Shown here: in pieces, positions 50,446-59,167 of the stretch
How the letters are laid out: each line of letters opens with the position of its first letter
Position numbering within the stretch: the stretch's first letter is position 1
Source of the DNA: Chryseobacterium mucoviscidosis
GTDB lineage: Bacteria > Bacteroidota > Bacteroidia > Flavobacteriales > Weeksellaceae
Direction: 5' to 3'
Length of the DNA: 64,000 nucleotides
Assembly: GCF_002177115.1 (NCBI RefSeq)
Contig: NZ_MVAG01000128.1
Coordinates: 496,001 to 560,000, forward strand
Notes under the pieces: generated by a model
The model's input: only the letters and a program-made list of their open reading frames with translations
Told to the model about the DNA's origin: nothing
The model's database searches: none
Program-made: the position numbers and the translations under genes

Positions 50446-50477
50446 AAGGCGTTTCACTCAGCTATGAGCATTATGTT

Positions 50478-51023
50478 TTATTGAATTTTATCAATTTTCA
50501 GATATCCCAGTTCCACTACGTTTTCCTGATTTTCAGCATTGGATTTTATTAATGAAATCGAATATTTTTCTTTCATTTTTTCAGGAAGAATATCATTTAC
50601 CTTAAAAATATCATCAATGTCTACACCGTGTTTATCATCGATATGACTTTCCGCTCCTTTGAATCCCATCGTTTTATAAAATTCTGTAGCTTTTGCTCTT
50701 TTTGTAACTTCCGCCATCGAATTTCCCACCATTAAATGCTGTTCATGAAATTCTTCAAAAAAACCTCTTTTATATCCTCCAAGGTTAATAAAATAAAGCT
50801 GTTCTTCCGATGTTTTCTCTCCTCTTTCTGTAATTTTCACTTCAAAACCATCAATAAAACGCACTTCCTGATAACAGTCGATGTGTATTTTAGCATCTTT
50901 CCAGAACTCTTTCATATCCGGAACCAGATCTTTCAGGCTTTCCGCAATTCCGAAGAAAACATCATGCTGCTCTATATTTCGTCCTTTCGGGGTGGCTCCG
51001 AGGATGATATAAAATAATTTCAT
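50478..51023 (-). CDS. DUF1543-domain protein
   Basis: 181 aa, cytosolic. The start KLFYIILGATPKGRNIEQHD and FFGIAESLKDLVPDMKEFW are diagnostic of DUF1543. A second, similar part may lie in the C-terminal half. Function unknown. Single gene; upstream it has a promoter, and it is divergent from the TauE/SafE gene with 85 bases between. Confidence 0.85.
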   Translation of the reverse strand: MKLFYIILGATPKGRNIEQHDVFFGIAESLKDLVPDMKEFWKDAKIHIDCYQEVRFIDGFEVKITERGEKTSEEQLYFINLGGYKRGFFEEFHEQHLMVGNSMAEVTKRAKATEFYKTMGFKGAESHIDDKHGVDIDDIFKVNDILPEKMKEKYSISLIKSNAENQENVVELGYLKIDKIQ

Positions 51024-51040
51024 ATAAAATTCTGTTTGTG

Positions 51041-51048
51041 CAAAAATA
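51041..51048 (-). promoter_or_regulatory. TAnnTTTG promoter -7 element for the DUF1543 gene
   Basis: TATTTTTG on the minus strand, 17 nt before the ATG at 51023. Confidence 0.55.
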
Positions 51049-51072
51049 CGTCAAATTTATCTTTTTTAAACG

Positions 51073-51104
51073 TTTGGCAGACTAACGCAATAGTTTTATA
51101 TTTG
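51073..51104 (+). promoter_or_regulatory. Complete -33/-7 promoter for the TauE/SafE operon
   Basis: TTTG at 51073-51076 and TATATTTG at 51097-51104, spaced 20 nt, match both parts of the Bacteroidota consensus. The -7 element ends 4 nt before the ATG at 51109. Confidence 0.7.
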
Positions 51105-51108
51105 TAAC

Positions 51109-51939
51109 ATGTCAGAAATCATCATTCTCTTTCTTGGAGCAATTTCGGCAGGACTTCTGGGTTCTTTGACCGGATTGGGAGGAGGAGTTATCATTATTCC
51201 TTTATTAACGCTGGGTTTCGGCGTTCCTATGCATTACGCCATCGGTGCTTCTCTTATCTCTGTTATCGGAACTTCTTCCGGTGCGGCGGTAGCTTTTGTA
51301 AAAGAAGGCTTTACCAATATGAGAGTCGGGATGTTTTTAGAAATAGCCACTACTTCGGGCGCCATCGTGGGAGCTTTGGTTTCCGGAATGCTTAATCCGA
51401 ATACGATCGGAATTATTTTCGCGAGTATTCTTCTTTTAACGGTTATTTTAAATTTAAAAGGAAAACCGGATCATCAGGAACCTATTATTAAAGGAAGTCT
51501 GGAAGAAAAATTAAAATTGTTCGGAACTTTTCCTGATAAAGGGGTGGTGAAAAGCTACTCTGCAAGAAATACAGTTCCCGGATTTCTGATGATGATGTTT
51601 GCAGGAGCCATGTCCGGATTGCTGGGAATCGGTTCCGGTGCGCTGAAAGTTCTGGCAATGGATAATATGATGAAACTGCCTTTTAAAGTTTCTACGACGA
51701 CGAGTAATTTTATGATCGGAGTAACAGCGGTTGCGAGTGCGCTGATTTATTTTCAGAGGGGTGAAATTATTCCGGTTATTGCAGCTCCGGTTCTTATTGG
51801 GGTTGTGGTAGGAAGTTTTATCGGATCTAAAACGCTGATGGTTTCCAAAACCAAAAAATTAAAGACATTCTTTGCCATTGTCATCACAATTCTTTCGGTT
51901 TACATGATGTACAACGGTATCAATAAAAGCTTCAGATAA
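51109..51939 (+). CDS. TauE/SafE (TSUP) family permease
   Basis: 276 aa with about eight helices. The start LGAISAGLLGSLTGLGGGVIIIP and the second-half FAGAMSGLLGIGSGALKV are the paired TSUP signatures. The family moves sulfite, sulfoacetate or other small anions out of the cell; the substrate here is not known. The DUF1634 gene overlaps the stop by one base (TAATG), so the two proteins are made together and probably form a complex. Confidence 0.92.
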   Translation: MSEIIILFLGAISAGLLGSLTGLGGGVIIIPLLTLGFGVPMHYAIGASLISVIGTSSGAAVAFVKEGFTNMRVGMFLEIATTSGAIVGALVSGMLNPNTIGIIFASILLLTVILNLKGKPDHQEPIIKGSLEEKLKLFGTFPDKGVVKSYSARNTVPGFLMMMFAGAMSGLLGIGSGALKVLAMDNMMKLPFKVSTTTSNFMIGVTAVASALIYFQRGEIIPVIAAPVLIGVVVGSFIGSKTLMVSKTKKLKTFFAIVITILSVYMMYNGINKSFR

Positions 51940-52322
51940 TGAGAAAGAATTTCACGGATGTAGATCTGAACCGTTCGGTAGGAAATTTGCTGAGACTGGG
52001 AGTTATCCTTTCTGTTGCAACATCATTAATCGGCTTTATCAAACTTTTCACGGAAGGATTTAAAATGCCTAAAAAATATACTTCTCTGGATATGGGAGAA
52101 TCTTCGGAAAAAGTGTGGGGACACTTCTGGAATTCGCTTTGCAAAGGAGAAGGAATGGCGATTATCCAGTTGGGAATTCTTCTTTTGGTTTTTACTCCTT
52201 TAATGAGAATTATTTTCGCATTAATCGGGTATTTAAAAGAAAAAGACTACATCTACGTAGTCATTTCTTCCATTGTTCTTGCAATTATGGCAATCAGTTT
52301 CTTTACGGGGTATGCGCATTAA
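51939..52322 (+). CDS. DUF1634 membrane protein paired with TauE/SafE
   Basis: 127 aa with three helices, starting LLRLGVILSVATSLIGFIKL and containing GMAIIQLGILLLVFTPLMRI. DUF1634 genes typically follow TSUP permeases, as I recall. The one-base overlap supports a joint role. It converges on the beta-lactamase gene with two bases between the stops. Confidence 0.88.
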   Translation: MRKNFTDVDLNRSVGNLLRLGVILSVATSLIGFIKLFTEGFKMPKKYTSLDMGESSEKVWGHFWNSLCKGEGMAIIQLGILLLVFTPLMRIIFALIGYLKEKDYIYVVISSIVLAIMAISFFTGYAH

Positions 52323-52324
52323 AC

Positions 52325-53182
52325 TTACTCAGATTTCTTCTTCAGAAAGTCTTTTTCTAAAGAATCGAGTTCGTCTAAATATTCTTTTTTGTTCATAAAA
52401 ACTGCCGGATTGTACTTATTTTTTGGCTTATGCTTTTTGTGTAAATCAAACTGACTTGCATGGGAAGCAACCCAAATATCGAAATCCAGATTTTTCATGG
52501 CATTTAAAGTATATTCATAATCTTTTTCGATAGAAGGATACGCGGTAACTTCAGAAAACTTTTTGTCAATGATAATAGTCGGCATATTCGCAATTAAAAC
52601 TTTATAGCTTCTTTTACTATCTTTGGTTTCAAACAGAAAACTGCATGATCCTTTCGTATGACCGGGATGATGAAACATTGTTAATTTAGCATCTCCAAGC
52701 GTTACTACATTTTTATCTTTTAAAATATAATCAGGTTTTACAGGTTTAAAAGTAACACCGTATTTTCCCAGTTCATAATCTGATTTCCCACCGCTTTTCA
52801 GGACATCGGCATCGGCTTCATCCACATATAATTTGGCTCCGGTTTCTTTTTTTATATCTGCCATTGCGCCCAAATGATCGTAATGCGCCTGTGTAAGCAA
52901 CAATATTTTGGTATCCAGGTATTTAAAACCAAGCTTTTTAATATTATTTTTAATGATCGGAAGCGAATCTGCTAATCCTGTATTGATTAAGATATTTCCT
53001 TTATTGGTAACGATAAGATACGAAGCAAGATCGTACGTTCCTACGTAATACAGATTTCCGGCAATACGGAACGGTTCGTAAGATTGTGACCATTCTTTAG
53101 GATGATCTTTCGGTTCATTGACTTTCTGAGCATTGATATTGGTTAAAGCAAATGCGGCAAGAAGTATGACAATTTTTTTCAT
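52325..53182 (-). CDS. Subclass B3 metallo-beta-lactamase, GOB-like
   Basis: 285 aa exported zinc hydrolase of beta-lactams. A signal peptide ends near NINAQ. The zinc site reads Gln98, His100, Asp102 and His103 in TQAHYDHLGAM, with His175 in HHPGHTKGSC and His241 in ASHASQF. A Gln in place of the first His is the mark of GOB enzymes of Elizabethkingia; the flanking YEPFRIAGNLYYVGTYDLAS and VLIANMP also agree from memory. It should act on carbapenems and other beta-lactams, but no assay exists. It is the last gene of a row with VOC and NTF2-like genes. Confidence 0.9.
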   Translation of the reverse strand: MKKIVILLAAFALTNINAQKVNEPKDHPKEWSQSYEPFRIAGNLYYVGTYDLASYLIVTNKGNILINTGLADSLPIIKNNIKKLGFKYLDTKILLLTQAHYDHLGAMADIKKETGAKLYVDEADADVLKSGGKSDYELGKYGVTFKPVKPDYILKDKNVVTLGDAKLTMFHHPGHTKGSCSFLFETKDSKRSYKVLIANMPTIIIDKKFSEVTAYPSIEKDYEYTLNAMKNLDFDIWVASHASQFDLHKKHKPKNKYNPAVFMNKKEYLDELDSLEKDFLKKKSE

Positions 53183-53202
53183 GATTAATTAAGTTTTAAA
53201 AT

Positions 53203-53580
53203 TTACATTTCGTAAAATTCCAACGGAAGCTGATCCGGATCCTGTGTGAAGAAAAATTCTTTTCCGGTGTATTCGTCTATCCTTATTTCTTCGCACTCCA
53301 AACCTTTCTGACTTAATTCTTCTCTCTTTTCCTTTACATTTTCAACCGAAAAAGCCAAATGTCTTAAACCACATGATTCCGGTCTGGAAGGTCGTTGCGG
53401 AGGATTTGGAAAAGAAAACAGCTCAATGACATAATGATCTCCGATGGCAAGATCGAGCTTATAAGACTGTCTTTCTTCACGGTAAACTTCACGAATGATA
53501 TTTAAATCTAAAATCTCTGTGTAAAATTTTTTAGAAACTTCGTAGTCTGAACAAATGATGGCAATATGATGAATTTTCAT
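53203..53580 (-). CDS. VOC-family (glyoxalase I-like) protein
   Basis: 125 aa, cytosolic. Two beta-alpha-beta-beta-beta repeats with possible metal ligands: His5 in KIHHIAI, Glu near VIELFSFP, His in GLRHLAFSV and Glu in LPLEFYEM. It resembles the YaeR/GloA2 group. The enzyme reaction is unknown. Its start overlaps the NTF2-like stop by one base and the beta-lactamase gene begins 20 bases after its stop. Confidence 0.88.
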   Translation of the reverse strand: MKIHHIAIICSDYEVSKKFYTEILDLNIIREVYREERQSYKLDLAIGDHYVIELFSFPNPPQRPSRPESCGLRHLAFSVENVKEKREELSQKGLECEEIRIDEYTGKEFFFTQDPDQLPLEFYEM

Positions 53581-54023
53581 TACTTAATTTCTTTACAATT
53601 ATCGTTTCTTCTGGTATCAATTACATACTGAATCTTCCATTCCGTCCCTTTTTTAATGAGCTGAAAACTGTTGGCTCCGCAATGAGAGAATTTTCTTTTG
53701 TAGTAAAATGAATACGGAGTAAAAACACTGGCAAGATTTCCGTCTGTATGGATGGCTTCAATAGTAATTTTTTCTTCGAGATCGCCTTTTGCCATTTGGG
53801 AAACAGAGTTTACAAAAGCTTCAATATCTTCGGTTTTTACGCCGTCTTTTGTAATGGTCTGAAGAATCGCGGTATCTGCAAAAGCAGATTTCATCATTTC
53901 CGGATCGGAATTTTTCATTCCGGCAAATAAATTGCGGATGGGTTTTTCAATTTCTGCATTCTGATTTTGCTGTCCAAAGCAAAGAGTTCCCAGTAACAGG
54001 GAAACAGCCCACATTTTGTTCAT
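53580..54023 (-). CDS. Secreted NTF2-like (SnoaL-type) protein
   Basis: 147 aa. A signal peptide ends near CFGQ. The rest fits an NTF2-like cone fold: EKPIRNLFAGMKNSDPEMMK, FADTAILQTI, ITIEAIHTDGNLASVFTPYSFY and SFQLIKKGTEWKIQYVIDTRR. Such proteins bind small ligands or are enzymes of varied kinds. It is the first gene of a row with VOC and beta-lactamase genes, so it is probably expressed with them. Confidence 0.78.
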   Translation of the reverse strand: MNKMWAVSLLLGTLCFGQQNQNAEIEKPIRNLFAGMKNSDPEMMKSAFADTAILQTITKDGVKTEDIEAFVNSVSQMAKGDLEEKITIEAIHTDGNLASVFTPYSFYYKRKFSHCGANSFQLIKKGTEWKIQYVIDTRRNDNCKEIK

Positions 54024-54161
54024 AGGTTAGATTTTTTTATCTGAAGGTTTAAAATAACGAAATTTTAAATTTAATTTCAAATGAATTAACAAAGTTTAAA
54101 CAGCAATCCGTTTGAAAACTTATAAAATTACACTAAATTTATCTGTTTATTTGAAAAATAT

Positions 54162-55247
54162 ATGTGGACATTTTACCTGAGTCTGACCGTTTTATTATTA
54201 ATTTTAACCATACTGCCTAAAATTCAGCATTCGCACTGGGTTTTCCGTGTGCCTGAATTTGGTAAAATACAGATCACATTTTTTACTGTTTTCACCTTTA
54301 TTTTAGGTTTTTTTGTAAAAGATTCAACATACTTTTGGTATTTTCAGGGACTTTTAATCTTAATGTTCATTCATCACAGTATCATTCTCATAAAATATAC
54401 TCCGCTTTATCCGGTTAAGAAGTTTTCTCAGAAGTACAAATCTTCAGATAAAGTACATTTTATTTCTGCCAATGTTTACCAGTTTAATACAGAATATGAC
54501 CGTTTTATTCAGCTTATCGAAAAATGTAAGCCGCAAATGTTCCTCACGATGGAAAGCAACGGAGACTGGGAAAAAGCACTGCGAAAACTTGAAAAAGAGT
54601 ATCCTTTTCAGCATAAAGTAACTCTGGAAAATACATATGGAATGCATTTTTATTCCAAATTAAAAATCGAAAGTTCCCAAACGCATTATTTCGTGGCAGA
54701 TGATATTCCAAGTATTGAAGCGCATTTGAAAACCGAGGATGGATTTTCTTTCGTATTCTTCGGAGTTCATCCACCTCCGCCAAGCCCAACGGAAGAAGAA
54801 ACCTCAAAAGAGCGAGACGGAGATCTTCTGAGTGCCGCCAAAAGAATTACCGAAATAAAAAAACCGGTGATTGTTGTAGGAGATTTCAACAATGTAGCGT
54901 GGTCGAAATCATCCATTCTTTTCAGGAAAACAAGTCATCTTATCGATCCGAGAATCGGGCGTTCTTTTGTTTCCACCTTTCATGCAAAATACCGTTTGCT
55001 GAGATTCCCGATTGATCTGATGTTTCACAGTGAAGAAATTTTTATTGAAGACCTGAAAACGCTTGATAATTTTGGTTCCGATCATCTTCCGGTGTTCTGT
55101 GAATTTTTCATTGATTATGAACAGGAGGAAGAACAGGAGGAACGAATTGATTATGCTACCGAAGAGGAAAAAGCTGAAGCCGAGGAAATGATTGAGGAAG
55201 GAAAAGAAGAAGATGGGGAGCGTGATGCAGTGGTGACGGAAGACTAA
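54162..55247 (+). CDS. Membrane-anchored endonuclease/exonuclease/phosphatase protein
   Basis: 361 aa. Three N-terminal helices (residues 3-19, 38-52, 60-78) carry a periplasmic or cytosolic EEP domain: ISANVYQFN, VVGDFNNVAWS (Asp-Asn), and GSDHLPVFCEF (Asp-His). This is the Exo_endo_phos catalytic set. The C-terminal 45 residues are almost all Glu, Lys and Asp, probably disordered. The substrate could be a lipid phosphate or nucleic acid; unknown. Single gene. Confidence 0.85.
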   Translation: MWTFYLSLTVLLLILTILPKIQHSHWVFRVPEFGKIQITFFTVFTFILGFFVKDSTYFWYFQGLLILMFIHHSIILIKYTPLYPVKKFSQKYKSSDKVHFISANVYQFNTEYDRFIQLIEKCKPQMFLTMESNGDWEKALRKLEKEYPFQHKVTLENTYGMHFYSKLKIESSQTHYFVADDIPSIEAHLKTEDGFSFVFFGVHPPPPSPTEEETSKERDGDLLSAAKRITEIKKPVIVVGDFNNVAWSKSSILFRKTSHLIDPRIGRSFVSTFHAKYRLLRFPIDLMFHSEEIFIEDLKTLDNFGSDHLPVFCEFFIDYEQEEEQEERIDYATEEEKAEAEEMIEEGKEEDGERDAVVTED

Positions 55248-55350
55248 AAAACAATATAAATCTCATAATTTATTCCACAGAACTTAATAGATTTTCCATA
55301 GAATAAATTATGAACATTTTACTATTTTGTAAATCAACCGAAATTAAAAA

Positions 55351-56769
55351 TTAACATTCCGGAACATTCACCGCAATTGCCAAACCGCCTTCGGAAGTTT
55401 CCTTAAAACGGTCATTCATGGATAAAGCGGTTTCCCACATCGTCTGGATTACTTCATCTAACGTTACTTTTGCTTTCGCTGGATCACTTTCCAGCGCAAT
55501 ATTTGCTGCCGTGATGGCTTTTATCGCTCCCATTGTATTTCTTTCGATACAAGGAATCTGTACAAGTCCTTTTATCGGATCACAGGTTAAGCCTAAATGA
55601 TGCTCCATGGCAATTTCGGCTGCCATTAAAACCTGACCGACAGTTCCGCCTAAAATTTCGGTAAGACCGGCTGCAGCCATCGCCGAAGAAACGCCTACTT
55701 CAGCCTGACAACCGCCCATTGCCGCAGAAATGGTTGCATTTTTCTTAAATAAGGTACCGATTTCTCCTGCTACTAAAAGGAATCTCACAATATCATCTTC
55801 GCTGGTAAATTCCGTAAAAGCCTGTGCATACATCAGAACCGCCGGAATTACACCACTTGCACCGTTCGTAGGAGCAGTAATAATTCTTCCGAAACTTGCA
55901 TTTTCTTCATTCACCGCCAATGCAAAACAGGAAATCCATTTATTGATATTGGTGAAATTTTCTTCGGCTTCTACAACCTGCTGAAACCATTCGTCTTTAT
56001 TTTTATAGATTCTATCGCCCAGTAATTTCCTGTTGATTCCGGCTGCACGACGCGTAACGTTCAATCCACCTGGAAGAGTTCCTTCTTTATTGACGCCTTT
56101 GTAAATGCATTCTTTGATCTGCTGCCAAATGTAAAGTGCTTCCGCTCTTGTTTCGTCCTGTGTTCTCCAGCTTTCTTCGTTGATCAAGATTAAATCTGAA
56201 ATACGATTCAATCCTAATTTTTCACAATATTTTACAATGTCTGAAGATTTATGACAAGGATATAAGGTTCGGACACAATGTTTCTGAATCGATTTTTTTT
56301 CCTGACTCATGATAAAACCGCCGCCTACAGAATAAAAATCCTGCACAAGTTCGGTTCCGTCTTCAAAAACAGCTTTGAAAATCATTCCGTTGGGATGATA
56401 CTCAAGAGATTTTTTCATATTAAGCACCAGATGATGTCCGTAAATAAAAGGAATTTCTTTTTCACCTCCCAGATTGAGAATTTGGGTAGATTTTATTTTT
56501 TCTATTTTTTCATCAATTTTTGTGGTATCGATTGTTTTAAAATCTTCTCCATTCAGACCGAGCATTCCGGCAATATCGGTTCCGTGACCGATCCCCGTTT
56601 TTGCCAGTGACCCGAAAAACTCAAGGAAAACTTCTTTTACCTCTTCAATTGCTCTTTCTCTTTTAATAATCCTGATGAATGCAGATGCCGCATTCCAAGG
56701 TCCCATTGTATGCGAACTGGACGGACCTATTCCTACTTTTATAATCTCAAAAACCGATATTGATTCCAT
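55351..56769 (-). CDS. sdaA: L-serine ammonia-lyase (iron-sulfur type)
   Basis: Turns L-serine into pyruvate and ammonia using a 4Fe-4S cluster. 472 aa with alpha and beta domains in one chain. The start SVFEIIKVGIGPSSSHTMGP is the beta-domain signature; ITAPTNGASGVIPAVLMY and MGGCQAEVGVSSAMAAAGL belong to the alpha domain. Cluster cysteines are in GCQAEVG, LTCDPIKG and QIPCIERN. The ammonium transporter lies upstream on the same strand but is separated by a terminator and promoter. Confidence 0.96.
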   Translation of the reverse strand: MESISVFEIIKVGIGPSSSHTMGPWNAASAFIRIIKRERAIEEVKEVFLEFFGSLAKTGIGHGTDIAGMLGLNGEDFKTIDTTKIDEKIEKIKSTQILNLGGEKEIPFIYGHHLVLNMKKSLEYHPNGMIFKAVFEDGTELVQDFYSVGGGFIMSQEKKSIQKHCVRTLYPCHKSSDIVKYCEKLGLNRISDLILINEESWRTQDETRAEALYIWQQIKECIYKGVNKEGTLPGGLNVTRRAAGINRKLLGDRIYKNKDEWFQQVVEAEENFTNINKWISCFALAVNEENASFGRIITAPTNGASGVIPAVLMYAQAFTEFTSEDDIVRFLLVAGEIGTLFKKNATISAAMGGCQAEVGVSSAMAAAGLTEILGGTVGQVLMAAEIAMEHHLGLTCDPIKGLVQIPCIERNTMGAIKAITAANIALESDPAKAKVTLDEVIQTMWETALSMNDRFKETSEGGLAIAVNVPEC

Positions 56770-56797
56770 ATAGAAAATTGCTCATTTTTCCTAAACG

Positions 56798-56805
56798 CAA
56801 AGATA
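56798..56805 (-). promoter_or_regulatory. TAnnTTTG promoter -7 element for sdaA
   Basis: TATCTTTG on the minus strand, 28 nt before the ATG at 56769, with a TTTG 17 nt further upstream (56823-56826). Confidence 0.6.
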
Positions 56806-56824
56806 CACGATAAATCGAGATGCA

Positions 56825-56856
56825 AAAGCCGGAGTTGAAAATTCAGCTCCGGCTTT
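56825..56856 (-). terminator. Terminator between amtB and sdaA
   Basis: A 15-bp stem with a GCCGGAG core (one G-U) and a 2-nt apex, followed by T residues on the minus strand. Confidence 0.8.
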
Positions 56857-56912
56857 CTAATTAAAACTATATGAACACTTGTAGATAACCTTTTTTGTGT
56901 GAATGACGAATG

Positions 56913-56928
56913 GTGAATTTGCTTCGCA
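56913..56928 (+). repeat. Short copy of the GTGAATTT..GCA repeat
   Basis: GTGAATTTGCTTCGCA, followed by CAATTGTGAATTG. It resembles the repeats at 16773 and 24072-24132. The 222-nt gap 56770-56991 holds this, the sdaA promoter and the amtB terminator. Confidence 0.5.
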
Positions 56929-56991
56929 TTCAATTGTGAATTGTTTTTAAGTTTAAATAAATTAACAATTTATTATTCAATATTCTCTTTC

Positions 56992-58335
56992 TCAGCAGAG
57001 ACTTTCTTCATGCTGCGAAATATCCAGTCCCATATCTTCGGATTCTTCTGAAACTCTTAAAGTAATAATGCTGTCAGTAATTTTATACAAAAGCAATGAT
57101 CCGAAAAACGTAAAAACCGAGACCAACAGTAACGCAGCCATATGATGGGCAAAAACTTCAAAACCACCGTGAAGAAGACTTGCTTTTTCGCCGTGTGCAA
57201 AAATTGCGGTTAAGATCATACCCATGATTCCTCCTACTCCATGACATGCAAAAACGTCTAATGTATCATCAATTTTCTTTAAAGCTTTCCAATTCACCAT
57301 TATATTAGAAACAATAGCGGAAATAAATCCTATAAAAAGACTTTCTGCAACGGAAACAAAACCACAGGCGGGAGTAATTGCGACTAAACCGACAACGGCT
57401 CCGATACAGGCACCTAAAGCTGAAACTTTTCTTTTATTAATTCTATCGAAAAAGATCCACGTCATCATCGCAGAAGCTGAAGCTATTGTAGTGGTTCCGA
57501 AAGCTGTTGCTGCCGTTGCATTTGCCGCTAAAGCCGAACCTGCATTAAAACCAAACCACCCGAACCAGAGCATTCCTGTTCCCAACATGACATAAGAAAT
57601 ATTGGAAGGATCGTGATGAGGTTTTTTTCTGTTTCCAACCACCATTGCCCCTGCTAAAGCTGCAAAACCGGCACTCATGTGTACAACAGTGCCTCCTGCG
57701 AAATCTTTTACGCCAAAATATTTATTCAGTAATCCGTCCGGATGCCAAACCATGTGACAAAGCGGGGTATAAATAAACAGACTGAAAAGTACCATGAATA
57801 AAAGGTAAGAGATGAAACGTACCCGTTCCGCAAAAGAACCCGTAATTAATGCAGGAGTAATGACTGCAAATTTCATCTGAAACAACGCAAAAAGAATAAA
57901 AGGAATCGTAGAAGCCATCGCTTTATGCGGCAATACTCCTACTCCACTGAAAAAAGGATAGCTCAAAGGGTTGCCGATGATTCCGTAATGTTCTCCATTG
58001 ATGGTAAAACCAATAGAATCTCCGAATGAGAGGGAAAAACCAACCACTACCCACAAAATAGAAATTACTCCCAAAGCAATAAAACTTTGAAGCATAGTAG
58101 AGATCACGTTTTTCTTTCCTACCATTCCTCCGTAAAAGAAAGACAAGCCGGGAGTCATTAATAAAACAAGACCTGCCGCAGCAAGAATCCACGCGACATC
58201 TGCTCCTACAATTTTATCCTCGCTTAAAAATGCTCCGGTATTCGGAAAATCTGTAATGGGACTCCAGAATAGTCCGCCAACGGCAATCAAAGCAATTATC
58301 GCAAAAGAAACGATCCATTTTAAACCTACTGTCAT
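56992..58335 (-). CDS. amtB: Ammonium transporter
   Basis: 447 aa channel for NH3/NH4+ in the inner membrane. About 11-12 helices. The pore twin His are His219 (TVVHMSAGF) and His365 (DVFACHGVGGIMG). Other Amt marks are SFFYGGMVGKKNVIS, FALFQMKFAVITPALITGSF and WFGWFGFNAGSALA. No glnB/glnK gene is next to it, although most Amt genes in bacteria are paired with one. The tail is short (LDISQHEESLC). Confidence 0.96.
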   Translation of the reverse strand: MTVGLKWIVSFAIIALIAVGGLFWSPITDFPNTGAFLSEDKIVGADVAWILAAAGLVLLMTPGLSFFYGGMVGKKNVISTMLQSFIALGVISILWVVVGFSLSFGDSIGFTINGEHYGIIGNPLSYPFFSGVGVLPHKAMASTIPFILFALFQMKFAVITPALITGSFAERVRFISYLLFMVLFSLFIYTPLCHMVWHPDGLLNKYFGVKDFAGGTVVHMSAGFAALAGAMVVGNRKKPHHDPSNISYVMLGTGMLWFGWFGFNAGSALAANATAATAFGTTTIASASAMMTWIFFDRINKRKVSALGACIGAVVGLVAITPACGFVSVAESLFIGFISAIVSNIMVNWKALKKIDDTLDVFACHGVGGIMGMILTAIFAHGEKASLLHGGFEVFAHHMAALLLVSVFTFFGSLLLYKITDSIITLRVSEESEDMGLDISQHEESLC

Positions 58336-58357
58336 AAAAATTTGTGTTTTACCCCTT

Positions 58358-58365
58358 CAAATGTA
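58358..58365 (-). promoter_or_regulatory. TAnnTTTG promoter -7 element for amtB
   Basis: TACATTTG on the minus strand, 22 nt before the ATG at 58335. Confidence 0.5.
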
Positions 58366-58444
58366 AGGATAAATTTTTAAAAACAATAAAAATTTAAAAC
58401 AAACCCCTGTAAAATTAATTGAAATTTAATTTTAAAACTAAATT

Positions 58445-59086
58445 CTATTCTAACACCCCCTTTAAAATAGATGCAACTTCTTTAAATTTTGTAATTGGGA
58501 ATAAATGGCTCCCTCCTTTGATTACATAATCGGGTTTGGAGTTTTTGATCGGGAAAACAATATCGCGGTCTGCCAAGATCTGCACCACATCGGGATTTTC
58601 TTCGAACTTCCAGTCTGAAATCTTTTCAATCGACCATTTTAAATAATACGGATCTCTTACCCTGAAGTATTGCAAAACTTTAGGATTTCGGGGATCAAAG
58701 AATTTTCTTACGACAGAATACATATTGGTGGTTCTTTCGTTGAAGAAAGTAACAGGCAGAACTTTTGGAATTTTCGTGATCTGTCCGGCTTTGATGAGGC
58801 GGGATTTTTCTTTATCGGATTTAATACTTCCGAGGATCACCACTTTTTTGGCAGGTTTCAGCCTGTTGATTTCCTGCACCATAATTCCCCCGAAAGAATA
58901 TCCCACCAGATAAAAAGGCTCCGAATCATCAATCTTTTCCGCCATTCTTTTTACATAATCTGAGAATTCTTCATTTTGATGAGGAATCAGCCAGTCGATA
59001 AAAACCACTTCGTGATGCTTTGGAAATTCTATTTTCTCCAAAACCTTAAAATCTGCACCAAGTCCGCTTACTACATAAATTTTCAT
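58445..59086 (-). CDS. Alpha/beta hydrolase
   Basis: 213 aa, cytosolic. The nucleophile elbow is LVGYSFGGIMVQE (Ser in GYSFG), an Asp candidate lies in QILADRDIVFP, and a His in KGGSHLFPITKF. It starts IYVVSGLGADFKVLEKI, with GLGAD as the oxyanion strand end. The substrate is unknown. Single gene beside the ammonium transporter and YceI genes. Confidence 0.88.
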   Translation of the reverse strand: MKIYVVSGLGADFKVLEKIEFPKHHEVVFIDWLIPHQNEEFSDYVKRMAEKIDDSEPFYLVGYSFGGIMVQEINRLKPAKKVVILGSIKSDKEKSRLIKAGQITKIPKVLPVTFFNERTTNMYSVVRKFFDPRNPKVLQYFRVRDPYYLKWSIEKISDWKFEENPDVVQILADRDIVFPIKNSKPDYVIKGGSHLFPITKFKEVASILKGVLE

Positions 59087-59110
59087 ACCACTAAAATAAA
59101 AAAATCAGTC

Positions 59111-59148
59111 AAAAAAAATGAGCGGTTTCCAAAGAAATCGCTCATTTT
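59111..59148 (-). terminator. Terminator of the first YceI gene
   Basis: A 15-bp stem (59148-59134 with 59129-59115, one G-U), CAAA loop in plus orientation, T run on the minus strand. Confidence 0.9.
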
Positions 59149-59167
59149 GATTTATTAAAAGGTGTCC

